The notes: generated by a model from the letters alone, not told the origin. Shown: positions 43,065-51,784, counted from the first letter of the stretch. The stretch is DNA of 64,000 nucleotides from Pseudonocardia autotrophica (GCF_000717175.1 NZ_JNYD01000023.1:1-64000); one strand, 5' to 3'. Program-made: numbers and translations.

Positions 43065-44503
43065 CCGCACCCGAGAAGCAGCAGAAGTCGGCGGCCGAGA
43101 AGGCCGACCCCGGGAACCGGGCGGCCGACTTCGGCATCGACACCACCGCCCGGACCACGGGCGAGGCGATCCGCGGCTACCTCCAGGGCCTGCGCAACGG
43201 CGAGCTCGGCTCGCTGCCCGCGCTGCTCGGCCTCGCCGCGCTGTTCGTGCTGTTCACGATCCTCGACTCCGGCGGCACCTTCCCCAGCCTGCTGAACCTC
43301 GCGAACCTCCTCCAGCAGGGTGCCGGCCGGACCATCATCGCGATGGGCCTGGTGTTCGTGCTGCTCACCGGCGAGATCGACCTCGCCGCGGGCACGGCGT
43401 CGGGCCTCGCGGCGGCGCTGATGGCGCTGCACCTCGTGAGTGGCGGGAACATGCTCGGCGCGATGGGCGGGTTCGTCTTCGCGGTGCTGATCGTCGCGAT
43501 GCTCGTCGCGGCGGCGCTGGCGATCTGGGTCCGGGTGTGGGCCGGGGCCGTGGTGAGCGTCCTGACGGCAGTGATCCTGCTGATCGGCGTACCGGCCAAC
43601 CCGTGGATCGAGATGCTGCTCGCCGTGGGCGTCGGCGTGGTCGTCGGGTGCCTGACCGGCTTCCTCGTCGCCCGCATCGGGATGCCGAGCTTCGTCGTCA
43701 CCCTCGCCCTGTTCATCACCTGGCAGGGCGTGATCCTGCAGCTCATCGGCGACGGCGGCACCCTCGGCCTGCGCGATCCGGTGATCAACGCCGTGGCCAA
43801 CGGCAACCTGTCGACCCTCGGCTCGTGGGTGCTGTTCGTCGTGGCGGCCGGCGGCTACGCGGCGGTCATGCTGCTGCAGCAGCGCAACCGGCTGCACAAG
43901 GGCCTGGTGGCGAAGCCGACCGGCCTGGTCCTGATCAAGGTGGGGGCCGTCGTCGTCCTCGGGGCGGTGGCGACCTTCCTGCTGACCCGGGACCGGTCGC
44001 CGGGCGTCATCGCCATCTCCGGTATCCCTTATGTCGTGCCGATCGTCCTGGTCCTCCTGGTTCTGGGGACCTACGTGCTCGACCGCACGCGGTTCGGCCG
44101 GCACGTCTACGCCGTCGGCGGCAACCGGGAGGCGGCCCGCCGGGCGGGCATCGACGTCGTCCGGATCCGGGCGGCGGTGTTCGTGATCAGCTCGGCCTTC
44201 GCGGCGATCGGCGCGATCGTCTACTCCTCGAAGGTCGGGTCCGTCTCGCCGGCGGCCGGTGGCGGCAACACGCTGCTGTTCGCGGTCGGCGCGGCCGTCA
44301 TCGGCGGGACGTCGCTGTTCGGCGGGCGGGGCCGGGTGTCCAACGCCGTCATCGGCGGCGCGGTGCTGGCGACCGTCGAGAACGGGCTGGGCCTGCTCAA
44401 GCAGCCGGCCGCGGTGGTCTTCATCATCACGGGCCTGGTGCTGCTGCTCGCGGCGGGCGTCGACGTCCTGTCCCGGCGGAAGTCGGCGGCCGCCGGCAGG
44501 TGA
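43061..44503 (+). CDS. Sugar ABC transporter permease (XylH-like)
   Basis: The 480-residue protein carries a 60-residue cytoplasmic N-terminus and about ten to twelve hydrophobic segments of the BPD-transp-2 family. Diagnostic stretches include IAMGLVFVLLTGEIDLAAGTASG, ARIGMPSFVVTLALFITWQG, RTRFGRHVYAVGGNREAARRAGI and AVGAAVIGGTSLFGGRG. The length and internal insertion (residues 260-330) are typical of XylH-type permeases. Coupled by GTGA overlaps on both sides to the ATPase and the ROK gene. Confidence 0.92.
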   Translation: MTAPEKQQKSAAEKADPGNRAADFGIDTTARTTGEAIRGYLQGLRNGELGSLPALLGLAALFVLFTILDSGGTFPSLLNLANLLQQGAGRTIIAMGLVFVLLTGEIDLAAGTASGLAAALMALHLVSGGNMLGAMGGFVFAVLIVAMLVAAALAIWVRVWAGAVVSVLTAVILLIGVPANPWIEMLLAVGVGVVVGCLTGFLVARIGMPSFVVTLALFITWQGVILQLIGDGGTLGLRDPVINAVANGNLSTLGSWVLFVVAAGGYAAVMLLQQRNRLHKGLVAKPTGLVLIKVGAVVVLGAVATFLLTRDRSPGVIAISGIPYVVPIVLVLLVLGTYVLDRTRFGRHVYAVGGNREAARRAGIDVVRIRAAVFVISSAFAAIGAIVYSSKVGSVSPAAGGGNTLLFAVGAAVIGGTSLFGGRGRVSNAVIGGAVLATVENGLGLLKQPAAVVFIITGLVLLLAAGVDVLSRRKSAAAGR

Positions 44504-45669
44504 CCGTCCCGACCTCCGGCACCCGTCCCGACGACGCCCGCCGGCACAACCGGACCGCGCTGCTGCGCCGCCTGCACGTCGAGGGGCCCTGCACGCGCGC
44601 GACGCTCGCCAGCGAGCTCGGGCTCAACCGCAGCACGATCAAGGCGGTGGTCGACGGGCTGGCGGAGGCGGGCGTCGTCACGGAGGCCGTCCCGGCGCAG
44701 CGCACCGGCGCCGGGCGGCCCTCGCTCCTGGTCCTGCCCGAGGCGCAGGCGGCGGTCGTCCTGGCCGTCGACATCCGCGTCGACCAGGTCGCCATGGCGA
44801 TGGTCGGGATCGGCGGGCAGATCCTCGGCCGCCACAGCTGGAACCTGCACCGCACCACCCGGCTGCCCGGCGAGGTCATCACGCACATCGCCGAGTCGGC
44901 ACAGCTGCTGCGCGACGAGCTGGGCGTGCGGGAGCAGGGGGTCGGCGTCTCGGTCCCCGGCGTCGTCCGACGGGCCGACGGCCTGGTCCACGAGGCGCCC
45001 AACCTCGGCTGGCGGGAGGTGGCCCTGGGCAGCCGGCTCGGCGCGGTGCTCGGCTCGCCCACGACCGTCGGCAACGACGGCGACCTCGGCGCCCTCGCCG
45101 AGCACGTCCGGGGGGCGGCGCGGGACGCCAACGACCTGCTCTACCTGTCCGCCGACGTCGGCGTGGGCGGCGGGGTCATCGTCGGCGGGGTGCCGCTGCG
45201 GGGCTCCGGCGGGTACGTCGGCGAGATCGGGCACATGATCGTCCGGCCCGGTGGGCGGGCGTGCTTCTGCGGCGAGCAGGGCTGCTGGGAGACCGAGGTC
45301 GGCGAGCCGGCGCTGTGCCGCGCGCTCGGGCTGCCCGAGGACACGCCCCGCGGGGTGCTGGTGGCCGAGCTGCGGGACCTCGAGGCCCGTCCCGGACGGC
45401 TCGACCTGCTGTCCGAGGTGGGGGAGTGGCTGGTCACGGGGCTGGTCACGGCGGTGAACATGCTCGCGCCGGAGCTCGTGGTGCTGGGCGACCTCTTCGC
45501 CGCCCTCCCCACCCGGCTCGTCGACCGCATCCGCGAGGAGCTGCACCGCCGCAGCCTCGTCAGCCGCGCCGCGGGCCGCACCCGCATCGCCGTCTCGCCG
45601 CTGGGGAGGGACGGGAAGCTCGTCGGCGCCGCCGAACTCGCCTTCGAACCCGTCCTCGGCGCGGTGTAG
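44500..45669 (+). CDS. ROK-family regulator/kinase-like protein of the sugar operon
   Basis: The 389-residue protein has an N-terminal winged HTH (HNRTALLRRLHVEGPCTRATLASELGLNRSTIKAVVDGLAEAGVV) and a ROK sugar-kinase-like domain. The zinc motif CFCGEQGCWETEV is complete, and the sugar-binding GEIGHM segment is present. It resembles XylR/NagC-type ROK repressors whose DNA binding is lost on sugar binding. The phosphate-binding DxGxT start reads DIRVDQ, so kinase activity is unlikely. It is the last gene of the operon and probably autoregulates it through the inverted repeat at 41001-41015. Confidence 0.9.
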   Translation: MTVPTSGTRPDDARRHNRTALLRRLHVEGPCTRATLASELGLNRSTIKAVVDGLAEAGVVTEAVPAQRTGAGRPSLLVLPEAQAAVVLAVDIRVDQVAMAMVGIGGQILGRHSWNLHRTTRLPGEVITHIAESAQLLRDELGVREQGVGVSVPGVVRRADGLVHEAPNLGWREVALGSRLGAVLGSPTTVGNDGDLGALAEHVRGAARDANDLLYLSADVGVGGGVIVGGVPLRGSGGYVGEIGHMIVRPGGRACFCGEQGCWETEVGEPALCRALGLPEDTPRGVLVAELRDLEARPGRLDLLSEVGEWLVTGLVTAVNMLAPELVVLGDLFAALPTRLVDRIREELHRRSLVSRAAGRTRIAVSPLGRDGKLVGAAELAFEPVLGAV

Positions 45670-45680
45670 CACCACATCCC

Positions 45681-45851
45681 GCGAGTCGGGAGTTCCGGCG
45701 GCGCGAGTCGCGAGTTCTGGCAGCGCGAGTCGGGAGTTCTGGCAGCGCGAGTCGGTAGTTCTGGCAGCGCGAGTCGGTAGTTCTGGCAGCGCGAGTCGGG
45801 AGTTCCGGCACCGCGAGTCGGGAGTTCCGGCAGCACGAGTCGGCGGTTTAG
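45681..45851. repeat. Array A: eight tandem 22-bp repeats (GCGAGTCGGGAGTT-type)
   Basis: The octamer GCGAGTCG, or a one-base variant, starts at 45681, 45703, 45725, 45747, 45769, 45791, 45813 and 45835: an exact 22-bp period for eight units of GCGAGTCGGGAGTTCTGGCA plus two bases. It begins 11 bp after the ROK stop codon. Confidence 0.9.
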
Positions 45852-46034
45852 GGCGACCGCGTTGCGCATGTTCGTCGTCTCCCGGGATCTGGGTTCGGTG
45901 ACCCGGAAGTGCCGACTCGCGGGAGGTTGACCGGATCGTGCGGAACCTTCACCGTCGGTCCGACGGGCGAGGCGCGGTAACGCTCAACGATCAGGGCCGA
46001 GTTCCCGGGCGGGAGCGGGCGCGAGGAGGCGGGC
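45852..46034. other. Spacer and promoter region upstream of the YcnI-like gene
   Basis: This stretch, together with array A, is gene-free. It contains one isolated CGACTCGC octamer at 45913, and a good Shine-Dalgarno (GAGGAGGC) near 46022-46029 just before ATG 46035. No other signal was recognised. Confidence 0.5.
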
Positions 46035-46865
46035 ATGCGCGGGTTCGGCGGAGCCGCCGTCCCGGTCCGGTGCGCCCTGCTGATGGTCCTGACGCTCGTC
46101 GGGCTCGGCATGGTCTTCGCCGGTGCCGCGGTCGCGGACGTCACGCTCACGCCCGATCACACCGAGGCCGGCGCGCGGGACGTCGCCGTGACGTTCCGGG
46201 TGACCAACGACGATCCGGGCGACCCCGTCGTCGCGCTCCGGGTGGATCTGCCGACGGGGCGTCCGCTCGTGGACCCGCAGGCGTCGTCGCCGGCGGGGTG
46301 GCAGGTCGCGACCACCGCGAGCGGGATCGAGTGGACGGGCGGGCCGGTCGGGTCCGAGCCCGTGGACCTGGTGCTGCGGGTGGGCCGGATGCCCGACGGC
46401 GCAGGGCCCGTGCGGTTCCGGGCGACCCAGACGAGCCGGTCCGGTGCCGTCGTCGAATGGTCGGACCTGGTGGTGCCCGGCCGGCCTGCGCCGGCGCACA
46501 CGGCCCTCGAGCTGCCGTACGGTGCGCCGCGGCCGGCGGTCCCGGTCGGCGGGCATCACGACCACGATCAGGCGGCGCGGGACGTCGCGGCCGGTCTGCC
46601 CGCGACGCCGTCGCCGGGAGCGACCGCGGCGTGGACGATCGGGGTCGGGGTCGCGCTGGCCGTGCTGGTGGCGCTGGGGATCCGCGAGCTGGGGAAGTGG
46701 CAGGCCGCCAGGTTCGCCGCGCATCGGGAGAGCGGGGGCGGGACGGCGCAGGAACGGCAGGCGCCGGACGGTCCGGTGTCCTCGGGAGCGACACACCCGG
46801 CTCCGTCCGGTGCCGGGGGTGCGCGCGACGTCACGCCGCGAGCAGAGCGCGACCGGAGTCGGTGA
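46035..46865 (+). CDS. YcnI/DUF1775-like exported membrane-anchored protein
   Basis: The 276-residue protein has a signal peptide (about 1-34), a beta-rich DUF1775 domain (VTLTPDHTEAGARDVAVTFRVTND to about residue 155), a His/Asp patch (GGHHDHDQAARD), one C-terminal transmembrane helix (AAWTIGVGVALAVLVALGI) and a cytoplasmic tail. YcnI proteins bind copper through a mature N-terminal His. Here the mature start after the AVA cleavage site reads DVTL, so that His is replaced by Asp. No CopC/CopD genes are adjacent. Copper binding, if any, would have to use the His-rich patch. Confidence 0.8.
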   Translation: MRGFGGAAVPVRCALLMVLTLVGLGMVFAGAAVADVTLTPDHTEAGARDVAVTFRVTNDDPGDPVVALRVDLPTGRPLVDPQASSPAGWQVATTASGIEWTGGPVGSEPVDLVLRVGRMPDGAGPVRFRATQTSRSGAVVEWSDLVVPGRPAPAHTALELPYGAPRPAVPVGGHHDHDQAARDVAAGLPATPSPGATAAWTIGVGVALAVLVALGIRELGKWQAARFAAHRESGGGTAQERQAPDGPVSSGATHPAPSGAGGARDVTPRAERDRSR

Positions 46866-47085
46866 GGGCGACGGATCCGTCGGCGTCGGCGATCAGGCCG
46901 GCGTCGGTGAGCCGCGGGGCGGCGAAGGGGTCGGCGAGGAACATCCCGTCGACGACGAGGGCGGACCCACCGGACAGCCGGACGCGGCCGGCCTCGACGG
47001 CGCGCAGGACGGCGCGGTCGCGGTGGGTGAGCGCCGGAATGCCGGTGCCGGTGACGAGGGTGAGCTGAGCGGTCTGTGCGGACAT
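46831..47085 (-). CDS. Hypothetical small winged-helix-like protein (84 aa)
   Basis: ATG 47085 follows GGAAGGAGA. The 84-residue product reads SAQTAQLTLVTGTGIPALTHRDRAVLRAVEAGRVRLSGGS, then VVDGMFLADPFAAPRLTDAGLIAD and ALTDSGRALLAA. The last part resembles the end of a winged helix (LTDAGL, LTDSGRALL), but no family was recognised. It overlaps the 3' end of the YcnI-like gene by 35 bp on the opposite strand. The coding assignment is reasonable, not certain. Confidence 0.6.
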   Translation of the reverse strand: MSAQTAQLTLVTGTGIPALTHRDRAVLRAVEAGRVRLSGGSALVVDGMFLADPFAAPRLTDAGLIADADGSVALTDSGRALLAA

Positions 47086-47393
47086 CGTGCTTCTCCTTCC
47101 GTCCTGGCGCCGGGGCCCTCCCGGTGTCGGTGTCGAACGAGAAGAAGCATCCCGCCGGAGCACGCCCCGGACGATGACGTCGGCCCCACTCCCTACCGGG
47201 GCCGACCCGCCGACCGGGGTGGGGTTGACCCCCACGCGCCAGAACTGCGGTGGCTGTACCCGGGCCGGGCGGGCCTGAACTCGGGCGGCACCACGAATCG
47301 CGGAAATCCCCGAATGGCGGTACCACCGAGCCGGTTCCTGAGGTGCGCGTGACCTGAGGGAGTCCGGGGCGTGCTCGGCCGGAGCTCAGGGCG
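47086..47393. other. Regulatory region with a G/C-block motif shared with 50400
   Basis: No gene is seen. It carries TCCCTACCGGGGCCGACC near 47192-47210, which resembles TCCCTACCCCGCCGG and GGCCGACCCCC at 50399-50427, directly before the two-component operon. The region supplies the promoter for the 84-residue gene. Confidence 0.4.
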
Positions 47394-47581
47394 CGACTCG
47401 CGGAAGCCCACAGCGCGACTCGCGGGAGCTGAGAGCGCGACTCGCGGGAGCTGAGAGCGCGACTCGCGGGAGCTGAGAGCGCGACTCGCGGGAGCTCAGG
47501 GCGCGGCTCGCGGTGCTGGAAGTCCCGACTCGCGGTGCGCGAACTCCCGACTCGCGGGAGTGTGCGAGTCGGGAGTCGGCG
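47394..47581. repeat. Array B: eight tandem 22-bp repeats (CGACTCGC-type), inverted relative to array A
   Basis: CGACTCGC, the reverse complement of the array A core, occurs at 47394, 47416, 47438, 47460, 47482, 47504 (one change), 47526 and 47548: again an exact 22-bp period. A closing GCGAGTCGGGAGTCGG follows at about 47564. It ends about 20 bp before the stop of the Hsp70-propeller gene. Confidence 0.9.
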
Positions 47582-47601
47582 TGGTGCGCGGGGCGGCGGG
47601 C

Positions 47602-50256
47602 TCAGCCGGTGAGGTTGACCTCGGTGAGGGTGCCGCTGTTGAGGTTGGTGACGTACGCCTTCTTCCCGTCCGGCGTGACGGCCAGGCTGGTCGGGGCGTC
47701 GCCCGTGGGCAGGGTGGCGGTGACCGTCCAGGTCTCGGCGTTGATCACCGTGAGGTTGTCGCCCTCCACCGCGGTGACGTAGACGAACCGGCCGTCCGGC
47801 GCCCACGCGATGTCCTGCGGCTTCTTGCCCACCGGCACCGTGGCGACGACCTGGTCGGTGTTGGTGTCGATGGCCGTGACCGAGTCGCTGTCGTAGTTGA
47901 CGTTGGCGACCACGGAGTTGTCCGGCGCGACCTCGAGGCTGTGCGGGCTGACCTGCACCTTGACCTCGCCGAGCACCGTGTCGTCGGCGGTGTTGATGAT
48001 CGAGACGACGCCGGACTCGTGGTTGGCCGTGTACGCCTTGGTGCCGTCGGGCGAGAAGGTGACCCAGTGCGGGTTCGGCGCGACCTTGATGTCGTGCACG
48101 AGCGTGCTGGTCGCCGTGTCGATCACGCTGACCGTGCCGGAGTCGTGGTTGGGCACGTAGAGCTTCGACCCGTCGGGCGTGACGGCGAGGGCGAACGGCC
48201 GGGTGCCGACCGGGATCGTCGAGGTGATCGAGTTGCTGGTCGTGTCGAGCACGCCGACGACGTTGACCGTCTTCTGGTCGTTGAAGATCGAGACGTAGAC
48301 GCGCTTGCCGTCGGGTGCGAAGGCCAGGTACTGCGGCGGCCCGGCCTGGACCGGGATCGTCGCGATGACCTTGTCGACCGAGGTGTCCATGACCGTGACG
48401 ACGCCGGCGTTGCGGTTGGCGATGTAGGCCAGCCGGCCGTTGGGCGAGAGCGCGATGTAGCCGGGGGTCTTGCCGACCGGGATCGCTGAGCCCAGCGACG
48501 GGATCGGCACGCTGGTGGCGATCTCGGGCTGGGTCTGGTCCGCGGCTGGCGGGATCTCCTCGTTCGACCCGCCGCCGGCGACCGACGTGCCGGTGTTGCC
48601 GGTGCCGCCCCCGAGCAGCCCGAACTGGTTCGCGGCGAACCAGCCCACACCGCCCACGGCGGCCAGCAGGAGCACGACGACGAGCCCGACGATGAGGGCC
48701 TTGCGTCCGCCGCCGGACGGCTCCGAGGGTTCGGGAGCGCCGGGGGGTGGTGCGCCGCCACCGGGGGTGCCGCCCCCGAAGCCGCCGCCACCGCCGCCCC
48801 CGCCGCCACCCGGGCCGCCGGGACCACCCGGACTGCCGGGGCCACCGGGGCCGCCGCCGTACGGCAACGGGCCGGACGGCTGCGGCGCGGGCGGGGCGAC
48901 CCGCTGCGTCGGCGCGGGCGGGGCCGGAGGTGCTGCGGCCGCGACGGGAGGTGCCGCCATGGCCGCCGCCGCCGCCGGAGCCGGGGTCGGAGTCCCGGAG
49001 GGCGTGCCCGTCGGCGGACCGAAGCTCGGCAGCCCGGTGCCCGACGGCAGCGAGAACGGCGCCGGGGTCTCCGGCACGGACGCCACGGCCGCACCGGCAG
49101 CAGCCCCACCCGCCGCACCCAGCGCCACGGCCGGGAAGGCCGTGGTGGGCGGCGGGGCGGCCGGCGCCGCGGGCCCGTCCGAGCCCGCGACCGCACCGGG
49201 TCCGCCGGCGAGCGTGGCCGCGCCGAGCGCGACCGCGTACTTGGGGTGGGCGTCGACGACCGTGGGCCGGCCGAGCTCCTCGGACACCATCCGCGCGACC
49301 AGCGGGATCCGCGAGGACCCGCCGACCAGCAGCACCGCGCTGAGCTCGTCCGGGGTGACCTCGGCCGAGCGCAGGGTGCGGTTGAGCGCACCGATGGTGG
49401 ACTCGATCGGCGCCCGGATCATGTCCTCGAACTCGGCGCGGGTGAGCCGCACGTCGAAGTGCCGGTGGGGCAGGAACACCGGGATCGTGGTCTCGGTGTC
49501 GATCGACAGCGCCTCCTTGGCCAGCACGCAGTCCTGGCGCAGCCGGGCCAGCGCGACCGTGGTCTGCGGGTCGCTCATGTCCAGCTCGGACAGCGCCCCG
49601 CCGGCGGCGTAGTTGACGTGCGCCAGGATCGCCTCGTCGAAGTCGACCCCGCCGAGGCGCTCGATGCCCTCCGGCGAGCCGAGGATCTCGATGCCCTCCG
49701 AGCGCTTGCGCAGCACGGTGGCGTCGAACGTGCCGCCGCCGAGGTCGTAGACCGCGACGATCTCGCCGTTCTCCAGCCGCCGCGACGACGCGTAGTGCGC
49801 CGCGGCCGCCTCGGGCTCGGTCACCATCCGCGGCATGGCCACCCCGGCCAGCTGCGGGACCTCGTCGAACAGCTCGCGCCGGAACGGGCCCCAGTTGGCC
49901 GGGTGGGTCAGCACCATCGAGTCCGGGGCGGTGCCCTGGGTCGCCGAGACCCGGGCCACGACGTCGGACAACAGGCTCGCGAGCAGCGCGGTGACCGCGT
50001 GCGGGGCCCCGCCGAGCATCACCGGCGTGGGGTCGCCGAGGCGGCGCTTGAACTCCCGGCCGACCCGGTCGGGGTTGCTCACCGCCCGCCGCCCGGCCGC
50101 GTCGCCGGTGACGACCGTGCCGTCCTCCCGCAGGTAGACGACGGCCGGTGTCACCACACTGCGGTCGCCGAGCGTGAACATCTCCACCCGGGAGGCGTTC
50201 GCGACCGCCGCGGCCACGAACGTCGTCCCCAGGTCCACACCCAGGCTGTAGGACAC
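47602..50256 (-). CDS. Hsp70 ATPase domain fused through a transmembrane helix to a YVTN beta-propeller
   Basis: The 884-residue protein begins with a full Hsp70 nucleotide-binding domain (phosphate 1 GVDLGTTF near residue 6; connect/phosphate 2 VAVYDLGGGTFDATV; adenosine LLVGGSSRIPLV; about 1-345). In place of a substrate-binding domain there is a Pro/Gly/Ala-rich linker (about 345-515) including long Gly runs, then one transmembrane helix (ALIVGLVVVLLLAAVGGVGWF, about 519-541). About 300 extracytoplasmic residues follow, with seven YVTN-type repeats (for example FALAVTPDGSKLYVPN and TSLAVTPDGKKAYVTN), a full seven-bladed propeller. GTG 50256 follows GAGAGGTGG. It is divergent from a two-component/dynamin operon. 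The topology suggests an outside sensor or binding surface coupled to an inside ATPase; its partners are unknown. Confidence 0.9.
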   Translation of the reverse strand: MSYSLGVDLGTTFVAAAVANASRVEMFTLGDRSVVTPAVVYLREDGTVVTGDAAGRRAVSNPDRVGREFKRRLGDPTPVMLGGAPHAVTALLASLLSDVVARVSATQGTAPDSMVLTHPANWGPFRRELFDEVPQLAGVAMPRMVTEPEAAAAHYASSRRLENGEIVAVYDLGGGTFDATVLRKRSEGIEILGSPEGIERLGGVDFDEAILAHVNYAAGGALSELDMSDPQTTVALARLRQDCVLAKEALSIDTETTIPVFLPHRHFDVRLTRAEFEDMIRAPIESTIGALNRTLRSAEVTPDELSAVLLVGGSSRIPLVARMVSEELGRPTVVDAHPKYAVALGAATLAGGPGAVAGSDGPAAPAAPPPTTAFPAVALGAAGGAAAGAAVASVPETPAPFSLPSGTGLPSFGPPTGTPSGTPTPAPAAAAAMAAPPVAAAAPPAPPAPTQRVAPPAPQPSGPLPYGGGPGGPGSPGGPGGPGGGGGGGGGGFGGGTPGGGAPPPGAPEPSEPSGGGRKALIVGLVVVLLLAAVGGVGWFAANQFGLLGGGTGNTGTSVAGGGSNEEIPPAADQTQPEIATSVPIPSLGSAIPVGKTPGYIALSPNGRLAYIANRNAGVVTVMDTSVDKVIATIPVQAGPPQYLAFAPDGKRVYVSIFNDQKTVNVVGVLDTTSNSITSTIPVGTRPFALAVTPDGSKLYVPNHDSGTVSVIDTATSTLVHDIKVAPNPHWVTFSPDGTKAYTANHESGVVSIINTADDTVLGEVKVQVSPHSLEVAPDNSVVANVNYDSDSVTAIDTNTDQVVATVPVGKKPQDIAWAPDGRFVYVTAVEGDNLTVINAETWTVTATLPTGDAPTSLAVTPDGKKAYVTNLNSGTLTEVNLTG

Positions 50257-50462
50257 TCCGCCACCTCTCGGAGGCGCGGACCCGTCGGACCCGCGCATGA
50301 GCATTGCCGACCGTACGAGCGCACGTTGCCCTCAGGTGATACTCGTCCCAGGTCACGCTGTCATTACCGTCACACCTCGAAGTGCGCGAGCGGGGGCAGT
50401 CCCTACCCCGCCGGGGGGCCGACCCCCTTCCGGTGACCCCCCGGCGGCGGGACGATGCAGCG

Positions 50463-51119
50463 ATGAGGCTGGAGCCCGCGCCGACGGGGGACGTGCCGGC
50501 CGCCCCCACGGCCGTCCCGAGCGCGTCCGCCGTCGCGGAGGCGCGTCGCAGGCGCGAGCGCGACCAGTGGCAGGGCCGGCGCCGGCTGGAGCGCCAGCTG
50601 CACGACGGGGCCGCCCTGCGGGCGTCCGCCCTGGTCCTGCAGCTGGGTCTGTTCCGGCACCGGGTCCCGGAAGCCGAGCACGAGCTGCGCGCCGCCATCG
50701 GCACCCTGCAGGACGAGCTGCACGCGGTGCTGCAGGAGCTGCGGGACGTCGCCGGCCAGATCTACCCGCCGCTGCTCGACGAGGCGGGCCTCGGCCCGGC
50801 GCTGCGCGAGCTCGCCGAGCGGCTCGACGCCCCGTTGCGGGTGCGCGACGACGGCCGGCGGTTCGGCCCGGCCGCCGAGGGCGCCGTCTACTTCGCCGTG
50901 GCCGACGCGCTGGCCGCCGACCCGGTGTCGCCCCGCGAGGTGACGATCGCGGGCTCCGCCGCCGAGCTCGTCGTCACGGTGACCGGCGGAGGACCGGGGC
51001 TGGCGGAGCTGCTGCTGGACCGCGCCCGCCCGCTCGGGGGTGCGGTGTGTGACGTTTCCACCCCGCCGGACGAGACCGTCGGTACCGGCACGATCGTTGC
51101 GAGGATCCCATGCGAGTAG
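50463..51119 (+). CDS. Small HisKA_3-type kinase-like protein with degenerate ATPase domain
   Basis: The 218-residue soluble protein has the HisKA_3 dimerisation helix with the phospho-acceptor His47 in RRLERQLHDGAALRASALVLQLG. The ATPase domain is short and poorly conserved: the N-box position reads VYFAVADALAADPVS (no conserved Asn), and the G1 site reads VTGGGPGLAELL. It may act as a phosphotransfer or dimerisation partner and not as an active kinase. ATG 50463 was chosen over an upstream in-frame start. Its end overlaps the response-regulator start by 10 bp. Confidence 0.78.
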   Translation: MRLEPAPTGDVPAAPTAVPSASAVAEARRRRERDQWQGRRRLERQLHDGAALRASALVLQLGLFRHRVPEAEHELRAAIGTLQDELHAVLQELRDVAGQIYPPLLDEAGLGPALRELAERLDAPLRVRDDGRRFGPAAEGAVYFAVADALAADPVSPREVTIAGSAAELVVTVTGGGPGLAELLLDRARPLGGAVCDVSTPPDETVGTGTIVARIPCE

Positions 51120-51775
51120 CACTGGCCGAGGACGGCGCCCTGTTCCGCGAGGGGCTGCTGATGCTCCTGCAGGCCGCGGGCCACGAGGTCGTGGCGGTGG
51201 CCGCGGGCGGTGACGAGCTGCTGGCCCTCCTGGCCGGCACCCCGTGCGACGTCGCCGTCCTCGACATCCGGATGCCCCCGGAGCCCGACGGCGGGCTGGT
51301 CACCGCGGAGCGGATCCGCGAGAAGTGGCCGAACATGGGGCTGCTGTTCCTCTCGCACTACGCCGAGTCGCACTATCTGATGAAGATCCTCGACATCGGC
51401 ACGGACGCGATCGGCTACCGGCTCAAGGAGAAGGTCGGCAGCGTCGAGGTGCTGACCGACACCCTGACCCGCATCGCCGACGGCGAGATCGTGATCGAGC
51501 CGGTGCTGGCGAAGCGGCTGGTCGAACGGCCCCGCGGGGAGAAGAAGAACGAGGTCGCGTCGCTGTCGGAGCGCGAGCTCGACGTGCTCAAGCTGATGGC
51601 CGAGGGGCGGTCGAACGGCGGCATCGCGGGCCAGCTGTACGTCACGCCGAAGGCCGTGGAGAAGCACATCGCCAGCATCTTCGCCAAGCTCGGCCTGCAC
51701 ACCGACGAGACCGAGAGCCATCGCCGGGTCCTCGCGGTGCTCACCTACCTCCGCTCGCAGCGGGACGGCGACTGA
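51110..51775 (+). CDS. NarL/LuxR-type response regulator
   Basis: The 221-residue protein has a receiver domain (MRVALAEDGALFREGL; phospho-Asp52 in VLDIRMPPEPDGG; K in YRLKEKVG) and a LuxR-type HTH (LSERELDVLKLMAEGRSNGGIAGQLYVTPKAVEKHIASIF). It is the output of this locus, flanked by three kinase-like proteins, only one of which (53104-56505) has intact kinase motifs. Its targets are unknown; autoregulation and the divergent Hsp70-propeller gene are natural guesses. Confidence 0.93.
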   Translation: MRVALAEDGALFREGLLMLLQAAGHEVVAVAAGGDELLALLAGTPCDVAVLDIRMPPEPDGGLVTAERIREKWPNMGLLFLSHYAESHYLMKILDIGTDAIGYRLKEKVGSVEVLTDTLTRIADGEIVIEPVLAKRLVERPRGEKKNEVASLSERELDVLKLMAEGRSNGGIAGQLYVTPKAVEKHIASIFAKLGLHTDETESHRRVLAVLTYLRSQRDGD

Positions 51776-51784
51776 CGGCCGGAC

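Noticed and set aside
45681..47581. Possible CRISPR arrays
   Set aside because: The repeats are contiguous 22-bp units without unique 30-40 bp spacers, and no cas gene is near.
50257..50300. Upstream in-frame extension of the Hsp70-propeller gene
   Set aside because: The added residues (MRGSDGSAPPRGG) look non-conserved, and the GTG at 50256 has a good ribosome-binding site just before the canonical DLGTT start region.
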